Positions 7,620-18,091 of a DNA stretch of 35,593 nucleotides are shown here, in pieces (within the stretch, counting starts at the first letter, position 1; every line of letters begins with the position of its first letter). The notes beneath the pieces are model-generated. The model was not told the origin of the DNA. It ran no database searches and saw only the letters and a list, made by a program, of their open reading frames with translations. The stretch is from Alphaproteobacteria bacterium. Its GTDB lineage: Bacteria; Pseudomonadota; Alphaproteobacteria; ATCC43930; CGMCC-115725. Location of the stretch: assembly GCA_018971215.1 (NCBI GenBank), contig JAGXBG010000004.1, forward strand, positions 1 through 35,593, read 5' to 3'. The translations under genes were made by a program, and so were the position numbers.

Positions 7620-8486
7620 CTAGGCTTCCATCAGCAGGTTGATCAGGCTCGACGTATCCCAGCGGCCGCCGCCCCGCTCCTGGATGCGCTGGTAGAACTG
7701 ATCGACCAGTGCCGTCACCGGCAGCGCCGATTTGTTGCGCCGTGCCTCGCCCAGGCAGATGCCGAGATCTTTGCGCATCCAGTCGACCGCGAAGCCGAAA
7801 TCGAACTTTCCGTCGAGCATGGTGAGCGCGCGGTTGTCCATCTGCCACGATTGCGCCGCGCCCTTGGAGATCGTCTCGACCACTTTCTTACCGTCGAGTC
7901 CCGCGCGCGCGGCGAAATTGAGGGCTTCGGACAGGCCCTGCAGCAAGCCGGCGATAGCGATCTGGTTGACCATCTTGGTGAGCTGACCGCTGCCCGCCGG
8001 CCCCATCAGGGTCACCGCGCGGCCGTAATGCGCCATCACCGGCTGCGCCTTGGCGAACGCCGCGTCGTCGCCGCCGACCATGATGGTGAGCTTGCCGTTC
8101 TGCGCTCCCGCCTGGCCGCCGGAGACCGGCGCGTCGAGAAAGCCGATGCCCCGCTCCTTACCCAGCTGATAGAGCTCGCGCGCGACTTCGGCCGACGCCG
8201 TCGTGTGGTCGGCGAAGATCGCGCCGCGCTGCATGCCGGCGAACGCGCCATGCGCGCCGGTGATGACCGCGCGCAGATCGTCGTCGTTGCCGACGCAGGC
8301 GAAGACGATCTCCGCGTCGGCTGTGGCCTCGGCCGGCGTCGGCCGCAGGCTGCCGCCATGTTCTTTCACCCAATCCTCGGCCCGCGACGTCGTCCGGTTG
8401 TACACCGTCACCGTGTGGCCGTTCTTGGCGAGATGCCCCGCCATCGGATAGCCCATCACCCCCAGGCCGAGGAACGCCACTTTCAT
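7620..8486 (-). CDS. NAD(P)-dependent beta-hydroxyacid dehydrogenase (3-hydroxyisobutyrate dehydrogenase family)
   Basis: Oxidoreductase of the 3-hydroxyisobutyrate dehydrogenase / tartronate semialdehyde reductase family, 288 aa. The N-terminal Rossmann motif GLGVMGYPMA is followed by NRT, which suggests NADP preference. The substrate-binding signature is DAPVSGGQAGAQNG and the catalytic lysine sits in GSGQLTKMVNQ. GGAGG is 5 bases before the ATG. That start overlaps the hflX stop by 4 bases, so the gene is probably translated with hflX at the distal end of the hfq-hflX transcript. The substrate cannot be told from sequence; valine breakdown or glyoxylate-type semialdehyde reduction are both possible. 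Confidence 0.9.
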   Translation of the reverse strand: MKVAFLGLGVMGYPMAGHLAKNGHTVTVYNRTTSRAEDWVKEHGGSLRPTPAEATADAEIVFACVGNDDDLRAVITGAHGAFAGMQRGAIFADHTTASAEVARELYQLGKERGIGFLDAPVSGGQAGAQNGKLTIMVGGDDAAFAKAQPVMAHYGRAVTLMGPAGSGQLTKMVNQIAIAGLLQGLSEALNFAARAGLDGKKVVETISKGAAQSWQMDNRALTMLDGKFDFGFAVDWMRKDLGICLGEARRNKSALPVTALVDQFYQRIQERGGGRWDTSSLINLLMEA

Positions 8487-9808
8487 TGCCGCCTCCGTGT
8501 TTCGTCGCCCGCGTGCCGGGCTTGGAACCGGCCGAGTTCGGCCGGGCTTAGGCGCACCTCGAGATGCGCTTCGCGCTCATCGTCTTCGCGTTTGACGACG
8601 GTGCCGTGACGATAGAGCCACGCGAGCGCGGCGCCGTCCGACAGCTTGATATCGAGCCGCACCGGCATCCTTCCGTCGAGCCGCTGGTCGAGCAGCGCCA
8701 GCAGCCGGTCGCAGCCCTGCCCGGTCCGCGCCGACAACGGTACCGCCGCGTCGTTCCGCTGGGTCTGGTTCAACAACGCGTTGCGCGCGTCCGGCGACAG
8801 CAGGTCGATCTTGTTGAGCGCCTCGATCAGCCCCTCCTCCACGCGCGCGCCGAGACCCATTTCGCCGAGCACGCGATGTACGTCGTCGCGTTGCGCTTCG
8901 CTGTCGGAATGATGGACGTCGCGCACATGGACGATGAGATCGGCTTCGCTCACTTCTTCGAGCGTGGCGCGGAACGCCGCCACCAACGTCGTCGGCAGAT
9001 CGGAGACGAAGCCGACGGTGTCAGACAGGATCGCCGGATCGCCTGACGGCAGATCGAGCCTGCGCATCGTCGGATCGAGCGTCTCGAACAGCCGATCGGC
9101 GGAGGAGACCGTGGCGCGCGTCAGCCGGTTGAACAGCGTCGACTTGCCGGCGTTGGTGTAACCGACCAGCGCCACCACCGGATAGGGCACGCGTTTGCGC
9201 GCGCCGCGGTGGATCTGCCGCGTGCGCTTGACGCCTTCGAGTTCCTTCTTGAGCACCGCGATGCGGTCGGTGATCAGGCGACGGTCGATTTCGAGCTGGC
9301 TTTCGCCGGGGCCGCCGAGGAAGCCGAAACCGCCGCGCTGGCGTTCGAGGTGGGTCCACGATCGCACCAATCGCGAACGTTGATACGTCAGGGCCGCGAG
9401 CTCGACCTGGAGCCGGCCTTCGCGGGTGCGGGCGCGCTCGCCGAAAATCTCCAGGATCAGGCCCGTGCGGTCGATCACCTTGCACTTCCAGGCGCGCTCA
9501 AGATTGCGCTGCTGCACCGGCGTCACCGGCGCGTCGATGACCACGACGTCGATCGCATGGTCGGCGACCGCGCGGCCGAATTCCTCGATCGCGCCTTTGC
9601 CCAACAGCGTCGCCGGACTCCAGGCGGCGACGCGCGCCACTTCGCCGGCGGCGACGTCGAGCGCGATCGCCTTCGCCAAGCCGACGGCTTCGTCGAGGCG
9701 CGCTGCGGGCGTGCGCGCGCCTGCCCCCGCGCCGCGGCCATGCCGCAACACCGGATGGATCACCAGGCAACGACCAACCGATTTGCGACGCGCAGATTCC
9801 GACGCCAT
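8483..9808 (-). CDS. hflX: Ribosome-associated GTPase HflX
   Basis: GTPase that binds the 50S subunit and helps recycle or rescue stalled ribosomes under stress. The 441-aa product has the N-terminal HflX domain (including VVIDAPVTPVQQRNLE), the glycine-rich linker GGFGFLGGPGESQLE, and a G domain with G1 GYTNAGKST, G3 DTVGF and G4 NKID. It starts 8 bases after the hfq stop, the widely conserved hfq-hflX pairing. The first ~40 residues (GRGAGAGARTPAARLDEA) are family-typical variable sequence. Confidence 0.95.
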   Translation of the reverse strand: MASESARRKSVGRCLVIHPVLRHGRGAGAGARTPAARLDEAVGLAKAIALDVAAGEVARVAAWSPATLLGKGAIEEFGRAVADHAIDVVVIDAPVTPVQQRNLERAWKCKVIDRTGLILEIFGERARTREGRLQVELAALTYQRSRLVRSWTHLERQRGGFGFLGGPGESQLEIDRRLITDRIAVLKKELEGVKRTRQIHRGARKRVPYPVVALVGYTNAGKSTLFNRLTRATVSSADRLFETLDPTMRRLDLPSGDPAILSDTVGFVSDLPTTLVAAFRATLEEVSEADLIVHVRDVHHSDSEAQRDDVHRVLGEMGLGARVEEGLIEALNKIDLLSPDARNALLNQTQRNDAAVPLSARTGQGCDRLLALLDQRLDGRMPVRLDIKLSDGAALAWLYRHGTVVKREDDEREAHLEVRLSPAELGRFQARHAGDETRRRQ

Positions 9809-9816
9809 GCTTCGCG

Positions 9817-10068
9817 TCAGGCTTCTTCCGCCTCTTTGCCGGGTTCGAACAGCTGAATCGGCTGCGCCGGCATCACTGTCGAGATCGCGTGTTTATAGAC
9901 CAGCTGCGAATGCGCATCGCGCCGCAGCAACACGCAAAAATTATCAAACCAGGTGATGATGCCTTGCAGTTTGACGCCGTTCACCAGGAACACCGTAACC
10001 GGCGTTTTGTTCTTGCGCACATTGTTGAGAAAGACGTCCTGAACATTTTGCGATTTTTCCGACGACAT
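9817..10068 (-). CDS. hfq: RNA chaperone Hfq
   Basis: Hexameric Sm-like protein that pairs small RNAs with mRNAs. The 83-aa product begins [19 protein letters not shown] and has Sm1 ([21 protein letters not shown]) and Sm2 with the signature [10 protein letters not shown]. The track start at 10113 adds 15 unlikely residues. The ATG at 10068 is preceded by AAGGGAAAG, a fitting ribosome-binding site. The C-terminus is short and acidic, as in other alphaproteobacteria. The 120-base gap upstream (10069-10188) contains a CCCGGCCGGG palindrome but no promoter I can identify. Confidence 0.97.
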   Translation of the reverse strand: MSSEKSQNVQDVFLNNVRKNKTPVTVFLVNGVKLQGIITWFDNFCVLLRRDAHSQLVYKHAISTVMPAQPIQLFEPGKEAEEA

Positions 10069-10188
10069 GGGGCTTTCCCTTCTTTCATTTCTGTCGGAGC
10101 CGATTGGCGGCATTCGCCGTGTGGCTTGGGCGCCGGGCGGCCGTTCGTGCTCGCCTCATTGATAACAGACCCCGGCCGGGATGGGAAT

Positions 10189-10839
10189 TCACATGCCGTG
10201 GAGGTGCCGGGCAAAGCTGCCACAATCCGGAAATCGCATGTCGGGCGGGAACTTAGCCAGTTCGGCCGCAGGCGAATGCGGCTCGCCCAAGAGCACGCCG
10301 GTCAGACCGGCGCGATGCGCGCTTTGCATGTCGAGCGCGGTGTCGCCGACATACCAGACGCCGCGGCCGGGGGCGATGCCGCTGCCTTCGAGCGCGACCG
10401 CGAAGGCGGCCGGATCGGGCTTGTCGGCCCGCGCGTCGCCGGCGCCGACGAGCCGCCGGAAATAGCGGTCCCAGCCGATATGCGAGGCTTCAGTGCGCAA
10501 CGACGCACCGGTCTTGTTGCTGACGACGGCGAGGTAATAGCCGGCGTCGTGCAACGCCGCGAGCATCGCGCCGGCGCCAGGCAGCGCCGCCAGCCGTTCG
10601 AGATGGATGGCGGCGTAATTGTCGAGATAGATTTGCCGCGCCTCTTCCCACCGTGCGCCGAAGAGGTCGGGAAAACTGTGCTTCAGGCTGCGCGCGACGC
10701 GCGACCGGGTTTCGGCGAGGGTCCACGGCGCATGCCCCATGCGTTCGAGCGTGCCGACCAGCGCCTCGTGGATCGTTTCCCAGGTATCGACCAGCGTGTT
10801 GTCCCAGTCGAAGATGATCGCGCTCGGCTTCGCCGTCAC
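10189..10839 (-). CDS. HAD-family phosphatase (phosphoglycolate-phosphatase-like)
   Basis: HAD hydrolase of 216 aa. Motif I is FDWDNTLVDTW, with the nucleophilic and acid/base aspartates. Motif II is in VVSNKTG, motif III lysine in ADKPDP, and motif IV in YVGDTALDMQ. A helical cap (about residues 20-85) indicates the C1 cap type seen in Gph-like phosphatases. The GTG at 10839 is chosen because it overlaps the aminotransferase stop as GTGA and directly precedes the conserved start. The 630-aa track ORF merely extends through its neighbour's shadow. The natural substrate is unknown. Linkage to the ntr and hfq genes looks conserved rather than accidental, but this is inference. Confidence 0.87.
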   Translation of the reverse strand: MTAKPSAIIFDWDNTLVDTWETIHEALVGTLERMGHAPWTLAETRSRVARSLKHSFPDLFGARWEEARQIYLDNYAAIHLERLAALPGAGAMLAALHDAGYYLAVVSNKTGASLRTEASHIGWDRYFRRLVGAGDARADKPDPAAFAVALEGSGIAPGRGVWYVGDTALDMQSAHRAGLTGVLLGEPHSPAAELAKFPPDMRFPDCGSFARHLHGM

Positions 10840-11696
10840 CGTGCCACGCCCTCGAGCGCAAAACTGGTGTAAAGCGCGCGCAGGCGGCGGGCGACTTCGC
10901 CCGGCTTCCCCTCGCCCACGGTCGCGTCGTCGATGCGCACGATCGGCACGACAAAATTCGTCGTGCTGGTGAGGAAAGCCTCGCGCGCCGCCTTGGCCTC
11001 GTCGACGCTGAACGGCCGTTCGACCAATTTGAGCCCGGCATCGCCCGCCACCTTGAGCACGCCGAGCCGCGTCACGCCGTTGAGGATCGCGTGATCGGCT
11101 TGGCGCGTGACGATCTCGTCCTTCGCCGTGACGATCCAGGCGTTGCTCGACGTGCCCTCGGTGACGTTGCCGTCGCGGTCGACTTGCCAAGCTTCGTAAG
11201 CGCCAGCCTCGCGGGCGTGCTGCTTGCCGAGCGCGTTCGGCAGCAGCGCCACCGACTTGATGTCGGGCCGCGCCCACCGGATGTCGGGCACGGTGACGAC
11301 GCGCACGCCGCGTTCGATGATCTTGGGATCGAGCGGCCGCTGCGTCCGCGCGGTCATGATCAAGCTCGGCCGCGCGCCCGGCGGGAACGAGAAATCGCGC
11401 GGTGCGGCGCCGCGGGTGATCTGGATATAGATGATGCCGTCGACGACACGGTTGCGCCGCACGGTCTCGCGCATCACGGCTTTGAGCGCCGCGTCGGACA
11501 TCGGTGGCGCGATGCGCAATTCGCCAAGCGAGCGGTGCAAGCGCGCGAGATGCGGCGTCTCGTCGACGAAGCCGCCGCCTTTGACGGCGATGACCTCGTA
11601 AACGCCGTCGGCGAACTGGAAGCCGCGATCCTCGATATGGACGCAGGCTTGACGGTGCGGAAGATAGCGGCCGTTGACATAGGCGATACGCGACAT
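10836..11696 (-). CDS. Class IV aminotransferase, D-amino-acid aminotransferase-like
   Basis: PLP-dependent transaminase of fold type IV, 286 aa. The start MSRIAYVNGRYLP and the acidic segment FADGVYEV are typical of D-alanine aminotransferases. The Schiff-base lysine is K147 in PDIKSVALLPN, and the downstream TEGTSSNAW loop contacts the PLP phosphate. A D-amino-acid aminotransferase would make D-Glu or D-Ala from alpha-keto acids; branched-chain aminotransferase or aminodeoxychorismate lyase are less likely alternatives. It lies 21 bases downstream of ntrX and overlaps the HAD gene by 4 bases, so the run from ntrX to the HAD gene is probably one transcript. Confidence 0.87.
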   Translation of the reverse strand: MSRIAYVNGRYLPHRQACVHIEDRGFQFADGVYEVIAVKGGGFVDETPHLARLHRSLGELRIAPPMSDAALKAVMRETVRRNRVVDGIIYIQITRGAAPRDFSFPPGARPSLIMTARTQRPLDPKIIERGVRVVTVPDIRWARPDIKSVALLPNALGKQHAREAGAYEAWQVDRDGNVTEGTSSNAWIVTAKDEIVTRQADHAILNGVTRLGVLKVAGDAGLKLVERPFSVDEAKAAREAFLTSTTNFVVPIVRIDDATVGEGKPGEVARRLRALYTSFALEGVAR

Positions 11697-11717
11697 GGCG
11701 GGATTCCGGAGATGTGA

Positions 11718-13139
11718 TCAGGCGTCGAGTTTCTGCACGCGGTCGCCGTTGGCGCCGGCGCCGGCGCCGCCGACTCCCAGCGACTTGAGCTTGCGGTGCA
11801 AGGCCGAGCGCTCCATGCCGACGAAGGCCGCGGTACGCGAGATGTTGCCGCCGAAGCGCGTGACCTGGGCCATGAGATATTCGCGCTCGAACATCTCGCG
11901 CGCGTCGCGCAGCGGCAGGCCCATGAGCTCGCCGCCTTTGTCCCATTTGACCACCGCCGGCGCGAGCGTCGTGATCTCCGGCGGCAGATTGTCGGCGCGG
12001 ATCGGTTCGCGCGCGTCGCCCGGCGTCATGATCAGCACCCAGTCGATGGCGTTGCGCAACTGGCGCACGTTCCCGGGCCACTCATAGGCCTGCAGCGCCG
12101 CCATCGCGTCCTCGCCGAAGACCCGCAGCGGCACACGCGCCGCTTCGGCCGCCCGCATCATCAGATGCCGCGCCAGCTCCGGAATGTCCTCGGCGCGCTC
12201 GCGCAGCGGCGGCACCACCAGCGGCACCACCGCGAGGCGGTAATAAAGATCTTCGCGGAACCGGCCTGTCGCGATGTCGCTCGGCAGGTCGCGATTGGTC
12301 GAGGCGATGACGCGCACGTCGACTTTGACGCGGCCGCCGCCGACGCGTTCGAAGGTCTGCTCCTGCAGCGCGCGGACGATCTTGCCCTGCGTTTCGAGCG
12401 GCATGTCGGCAATTTCGTCGAGGAACAGTGTGCCGCCATGCGCCTCTTCGAAGGTGCCAACCTTGCGCGGGCTGCCGTCGCCGTCGGCGCCCGGCTCCGC
12501 GCCGAACAACTCGCTCTCGACGCGTTCCGGCCGCATCGTCGCGCAGCTTAGCGTCACAAACGGCCCGCGTGCACGCTTGGAACGGGCGTGCAGCAACCGC
12601 GCGACGATATCCTTGCCAGTGCCGGGTGCGCCGGTGATCAACACGCGGCTGTTGGTGGCGGCGACGCGGTCGACCTGCTGCCGCAGCTGCGATATCTGAT
12701 GCGAGCGTCCGACCAGCTCTTCGTCAGCGCCGGCCCGCTGTTTCAGTTCTTCGTTTTCGCGCCGCAGCCGGCTGGCTTCGATCGCGCGATCGATGATCTG
12801 CAGCAGTCGATCCGCTTTGAACGGTTTCTCGATGAAGTCGTAGGCGCCGACTTTGATCGCGGCGACCGCCGTCTCGATCGTGCCGTGGCCGGAGATCATC
12901 ACCACCGGCAGGGTCGGCCATTCGCGCCGCACCGCCTTGAGAATCTCGATGCCGTCTAGTTCGCTGCCTTGGAGCCAGATGTCGAGCACGACCAGCGTCG
13001 GCCGCCGCGTGCGGATCGCCGCCAGCGCCTCGGTGCTGGTGGCGGCCTCGCGCGTCTCGTAGCCCTCGTCGCTGAGAACGCCGCAGATCAGCGCCCGGAT
13101 GTCGGCCTCATCGTCGACGACCAGAATGTCATGCGCCAT
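11718..13139 (-). CDS. ntrX: Response regulator NtrX (NtrC-family architecture lacking the GAFTGA loop)
   Basis: Partner of the NtrY sensor kinase, involved in nitrogen and redox-linked control in alphaproteobacteria. The 473-aa product has a receiver domain with phospho-acceptor D53 and K105, and an AAA+ domain with Walker A GAPGTGKD at 170-177 and Walker B GGTLFLDE. The C-terminal Fis-type helix-turn-helix includes MERSALHRKLKSLG. The sigma-54 contact loop GAFTGA is absent: after SELFGAE comes PGADGDGSPRKVG. The receiver linker is a coiled coil (RLRRENEELKQRA). GGAGG precedes the ATG, which overlaps the ntrY end by 11 bases. Confidence 0.94.
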   Translation of the reverse strand: MAHDILVVDDEADIRALICGVLSDEGYETREAATSTEALAAIRTRRPTLVVLDIWLQGSELDGIEILKAVRREWPTLPVVMISGHGTIETAVAAIKVGAYDFIEKPFKADRLLQIIDRAIEASRLRRENEELKQRAGADEELVGRSHQISQLRQQVDRVAATNSRVLITGAPGTGKDIVARLLHARSKRARGPFVTLSCATMRPERVESELFGAEPGADGDGSPRKVGTFEEAHGGTLFLDEIADMPLETQGKIVRALQEQTFERVGGGRVKVDVRVIASTNRDLPSDIATGRFREDLYYRLAVVPLVVPPLRERAEDIPELARHLMMRAAEAARVPLRVFGEDAMAALQAYEWPGNVRQLRNAIDWVLIMTPGDAREPIRADNLPPEITTLAPAVVKWDKGGELMGLPLRDAREMFEREYLMAQVTRFGGNISRTAAFVGMERSALHRKLKSLGVGGAGAGANGDRVQKLDA

Positions 13140-15357
13140 GGGTGCCCTCCCGTTTGACGCGTTCGGTCTCGCCCGCCTCGGCGACGCGTGCGTCGCCGCG
13201 CACGAACAGCAACGTCACGCGCGCGCCGCCGCCGTCGCAATCCTCGAGGCGCAGCTCGCCGCCGTGGTCCTCCATGATCTTCTTGACGATCGCCAGCCCC
13301 AGGCCGGTGCCGCCGGCGCGCGTGGTGACGTAAGGCTCGGTCAGTCGGTCGCGCTCCTGATGCGGCAGGCCGATGCCGTTGTCCTCCACCGCAACCGTGA
13401 CGCCGCCGTCGGCGTCGGTCATGCGGATGCGGATATGGCCGGGTGCCGCACCGGCGTTGCGCGCCTGGATCGCCTCGGCCGCGTTCTTCAGGACGTTGAT
13501 CAGCGCCTGGCTCACCTGGCGGCCGTCGCACAACAAGCGCACCGACGACGACGACAGGTCGAGATCGAAGCGGATTTCGGGGTTGGCGGTGCGCTGCAGG
13601 AACGCGGCGCGACGGACGAGCTCGGTCAGATCCTCGTCGCGCAGCACCGGCACCGGCATGCGCGCGAACGACGAGAATTCGTCGACCATGCGGCCGATAT
13701 CGCCGACGTGGCGGATGATCGTGTCGGTGCAGATGGCAAACGTGTCGGGATCGGTGCGGATTTCGCCGGCGTATTTGCGTTTCAGGCGTTCGGCGGAAAG
13801 CTGGATCGGCGTCAGCGGGTTCTTGATCTCGTGCGCGATGCGGCGAGCGACGTCCGACCACGCCGCCTTGCGCTGCGCCGCGATCAGGCTGGTGACGTCG
13901 TCGAAGGTGACGACATAGCCCTTGATTTCGCCGTCGATGCGCTCGGCCGCGATGCGCACCAGCAACGCCACCATACGGCCGTCGCGCGTCAGTTGAATCT
14001 GCGACTGGGCCAGACGCTCCGGCCGGCGGCCGACCTCGTCGAGCAGGCCGGCCATCTCGGGCACCGAGTCCGCGAGATCCTGGCCGATCATCTGGTCGAG
14101 ATCGACGCCGAGCAGCACCGACGCCGACCGGTTCGGAAGGTTGATGCGCGCATGTTGATCGAGGCCGATGACGCCGGCCGAAACGCCGGATAGCACCGCC
14201 TCGGTAAACCGCCGTCGTTGATCGAGCTGCCGATTGGCCTCGATGAGTTCGCTCTGCTGGCTTTCGAGCTGATGCGTCATGCGGTTGAAGGCGCGGAACA
14301 GCGAACCGAATTCCTCGTCGCCCATGCCCATCGGCACGCGCGCGGTGAGATCGCCACCGCGCACGCGTTCGGCGGCGACGATGAGCGAGCTCATCGGTCG
14401 CGCCAGACGTTGCGCGAAAGTTAGCCCAACCCAGACCGCGCCGGTCAGCAGCAGGATGCCGACGGCGAAGAACACCATGGTGAAGGCGATCTGGTATTCC
14501 GAACGCTCGCCTTCGAGTTTCTCATACTGCGCCACGGCGCTCTGCGTCTGCGTCATATGCGCCAGCACCGTCGGATCGATGTAACGCCCGACGTAAAGAT
14601 AGACGTCGCCGAAGCGACTGAGCCGGATCAGCGCGCGCACGCGGTCGTCGTTGTCGCTTGTGAGCACGGCGACATCGCCTGACCGCGCCTGGCGCAGCGC
14701 CCAGACCGGGATCGGCTGCAGCTCGAGCGAGAAGCTCAACGCCGTGCGGGCCAGCACGTGGCCGGCGCCGTCGAAGACCACCGCCTCGTTGAGCGAGCGC
14801 AGCGCCGTCTGCGCGTTGACGACTTGGTTGAGCCGGTCGGGATTGACGCTCAGAAATGCTGCCTCGCGATTGAGGTCATTGGCCATGCTGACGACGTCAG
14901 CGCGGATCGCCTGCTGGTGTTCGTGCAGATAGGCCTCGGCGACGACCAGCGATTCCTGCAACGCGGTGCGGACACGCTCGCTAAACCAAGCCTGCACGCC
15001 GAAGCTGAACAGCAGATAGGAGAACACCGCCACGATGATCGTCGGAATCACCGCCACCAGGCTGAACAGCACGACGAGGCGAATGTGTAGACGCGAGCCG
15101 GCGTGACCGCGGCGGCGTTCGGCCCAGACCTGAACCAGGCGCCACGCCACCACCGCGACCAGCGGCAGCACCAGCACCAGATTGACGATGAGAATGAGTT
15201 GATCGAGATGCGGCTGCGCGTCGAAGGGCGGGATGCCGCGCATCGCCGCGAAGGTGGCGACGGCCGAGAGCACCGCGGCGATCGCGAGCGCCGCCGCCAG
15301 CTTGCGCGGCAGGCGCACCCGGCGCGCCCACAACACCAATTCGCGAGAAACGCTCAT
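13129..15357 (-). CDS. ntrY: Sensor histidine kinase NtrY
   Basis: Membrane histidine kinase phosphorylating NtrX. Numbered from the track ORF, transmembrane helices lie near 25-47, 61-82 and 98-124. A periplasmic sensor segment runs to about 296, followed by a fourth helix (about 297-320). A HAMP domain follows (LARPMSSLIVAAERVRGGDL), then a PAS domain (about 385-490), and the HisKA domain with phospho-accepting H516 in RRIAHEIKNPLTP. The ATPase domain has an N box (NVLKNAAEA), G1 (VEDNGIGLP) and G2 (GGTGLGLAIVKK). I place the start at ATG 15357 (MSVSREL, 742 aa). ATG 15378 is possible and would add seven residues; neither has a strong ribosome-binding site. The unusually long ntrC-ntrY gap suggests a separate promoter. 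Confidence 0.93.
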   Translation of the reverse strand: MSVSRELVLWARRVRLPRKLAAALAIAAVLSAVATFAAMRGIPPFDAQPHLDQLILIVNLVLVLPLVAVVAWRLVQVWAERRRGHAGSRLHIRLVVLFSLVAVIPTIIVAVFSYLLFSFGVQAWFSERVRTALQESLVVAEAYLHEHQQAIRADVVSMANDLNREAAFLSVNPDRLNQVVNAQTALRSLNEAVVFDGAGHVLARTALSFSLELQPIPVWALRQARSGDVAVLTSDNDDRVRALIRLSRFGDVYLYVGRYIDPTVLAHMTQTQSAVAQYEKLEGERSEYQIAFTMVFFAVGILLLTGAVWVGLTFAQRLARPMSSLIVAAERVRGGDLTARVPMGMGDEEFGSLFRAFNRMTHQLESQQSELIEANRQLDQRRRFTEAVLSGVSAGVIGLDQHARINLPNRSASVLLGVDLDQMIGQDLADSVPEMAGLLDEVGRRPERLAQSQIQLTRDGRMVALLVRIAAERIDGEIKGYVVTFDDVTSLIAAQRKAAWSDVARRIAHEIKNPLTPIQLSAERLKRKYAGEIRTDPDTFAICTDTIIRHVGDIGRMVDEFSSFARMPVPVLRDEDLTELVRRAAFLQRTANPEIRFDLDLSSSSVRLLCDGRQVSQALINVLKNAAEAIQARNAGAAPGHIRIRMTDADGGVTVAVEDNGIGLPHQERDRLTEPYVTTRAGGTGLGLAIVKKIMEDHGGELRLEDCDGGGARVTLLFVRGDARVAEAGETERVKREGTHGA

Positions 15358-15410
15358 TCGCCCCGTTGGCCCGCCCATGGCAGCACCAGCCAGCGTTGCA
15401 TCCCGGCCAC

Positions 15411-15432
15411 GGCGTTGCCTTCGGGCAACACC
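15411..15432 (-). promoter_or_regulatory. Hairpin in the ntrY leader
   Basis: On the minus strand GGTGTTGCC-CGAA-GGCAACGCC forms a 9-bp stem (one G-U pair) closed by a CGAA tetraloop. It lies about 54 bases before the ntrY start. No T-run follows it, so it is not a standard terminator. It could protect the mRNA end, pause transcription or influence ntrY translation. It is the strongest small hairpin I found in a non-coding gap here. Confidence 0.45.
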
Positions 15433-15446
15433 CTAACCAAGCCCTT

Positions 15447-15463
15447 AATAATCCGCCATTATT
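15447..15463. promoter_or_regulatory. Inverted repeat in the ntrC-ntrY gap
   Basis: AATAAT-CCGCC-ATTATT is a perfect 6-bp inverted repeat with a 5-bp spacer inside a conspicuously AT-rich island of the 161-base gap between ntrC and ntrY. The position suits an operator or promoter element for ntrYX. A weak -35-like TTGGCT occurs further upstream on the minus strand, without a convincing -10. Confidence 0.35.
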
Positions 15464-15518
15464 TTATGAGCCCTGATGCCGTGAGCAGCCAATACAGCCA
15501 TCCAGCTGCAGCTTGGCC

Positions 15519-16969
<1,451 letters not shown>

Positions 16970-16973
<4 letters not shown>

Positions 16974-18091
16974 GACGCGGCCCCGCTCGGCGCCTCGCGC
17001 GACACCGGCAGATAGACGCGGAAGACGGTGCGGCGCGGTTCGCTATCGAATTCGATGACGCCGCCATGGTCGCCGATCACCTTGGCGACCAGCGCCAGAC
17101 CGAGACCGTTGCCGTTGTGCTTGGTCGAGACGAAGGGATCGAACAGATGCGGCCGCAAGTCCTCGGGAATGCCGGCGCCGTTGTCGGCGACGGAAACGAC
17201 CAACGGCAGATGTACGCGGCTGTCGGAACCGGCGATCGCTAGCCTCACGCCGTGCTGATAGGCGGTTCTGAGCTCGATCTCGCCGCCCTTCTCGGGCACC
17301 GCCTCGGCGGCGTTCTTCACCAGGTTCATGAACACCTGGATCAGCAAGTCGCGGTTGCCGTGCACGAACGGCAGCGACGGGTCGTAGATTTCGGTGATCT
17401 GGACGTGGCGCGCGAAACCGGATTGCGCCGCCTTGCGCACGCGACCCATCACCTCGTGGATGTTCACCGCCGTACGTTCGAGCGGCCGGCTGTCGGAGAA
17501 CACGTCCATGCGGTCGACCAGCGCGCAGATGCGGTCGGCCTCGTCGCAGATCAGCCGCGTCAGCTCGCGGTCGGCGGCGTTGGCGTTCTGCTCGAGCAGC
17601 TGCGCGGCGCCGCGAATGCCCGACAACGGATTCTTCACCTCGTGCGCCAGCATCGACGCCATTGCCGTCACCGAACGCGCCGCATTGCGATGCGTCAGCT
17701 GGCGGTCGATCTTGTTGGCGATCGAGCGTTCCTGGAAGGTCAGCAGCACGCGATCGCGCGCTTCCGACAACGGCGCCGCCTGGATGTCGACGAAGCGCGT
17801 CGGCAGCCGCGGCGTTTCGAGCGTGACGCCGTATTCGGACACGCTGTGGCCGGTTTCGCGCACGCTGGCGATCAGCGCAAACAGCGGTCCGTCCTGCGGC
17901 AGCATGGTGCCAAGGTTGGTGCCTACCAGCGTCGCCGCGCCGGTATCGAACAGCTGCTCGGCTGCAGCATTGACGAAACAGATGCGGTCGTCGGCGTCGA
18001 CCACCACCAACGGCTCCGGCAGCGCCGCGAGCACTTGCGTCGGATCGGGCGGCGCAGCGCCGAGCTTGCGGGCCAGGCTGCGCAGCGCCAT
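16970..18091 (-). CDS. ntrB: Nitrogen sensor histidine kinase NtrB
   Basis: Cytoplasmic two-component kinase/phosphatase for NtrC, controlled by PII protein in well-studied relatives. The 373-aa product has an N-terminal PAS domain (about 20-120), a HisKA domain with H150 in [20 protein letters not shown], and an ATPase domain with [18 protein letters not shown] and [12 protein letters not shown]. No transmembrane segments are seen, as expected. The start ATG is immediately adjacent to the dusB TAG with no gap, and the stop overlaps the ntrC start. Confidence 0.96.

Noticed and set aside
10840-12081. Upstream part of the 630-aa ORF containing the HAD gene
   Set aside because: The part before GTG 10839 runs out of frame through the aminotransferase and ntrX genes.
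13099-14193. 364-aa plus-strand ORF inside ntrY
   Set aside because: Antisense shadow of the kinase domains, rich in Arg, Ala and Asp without motifs.
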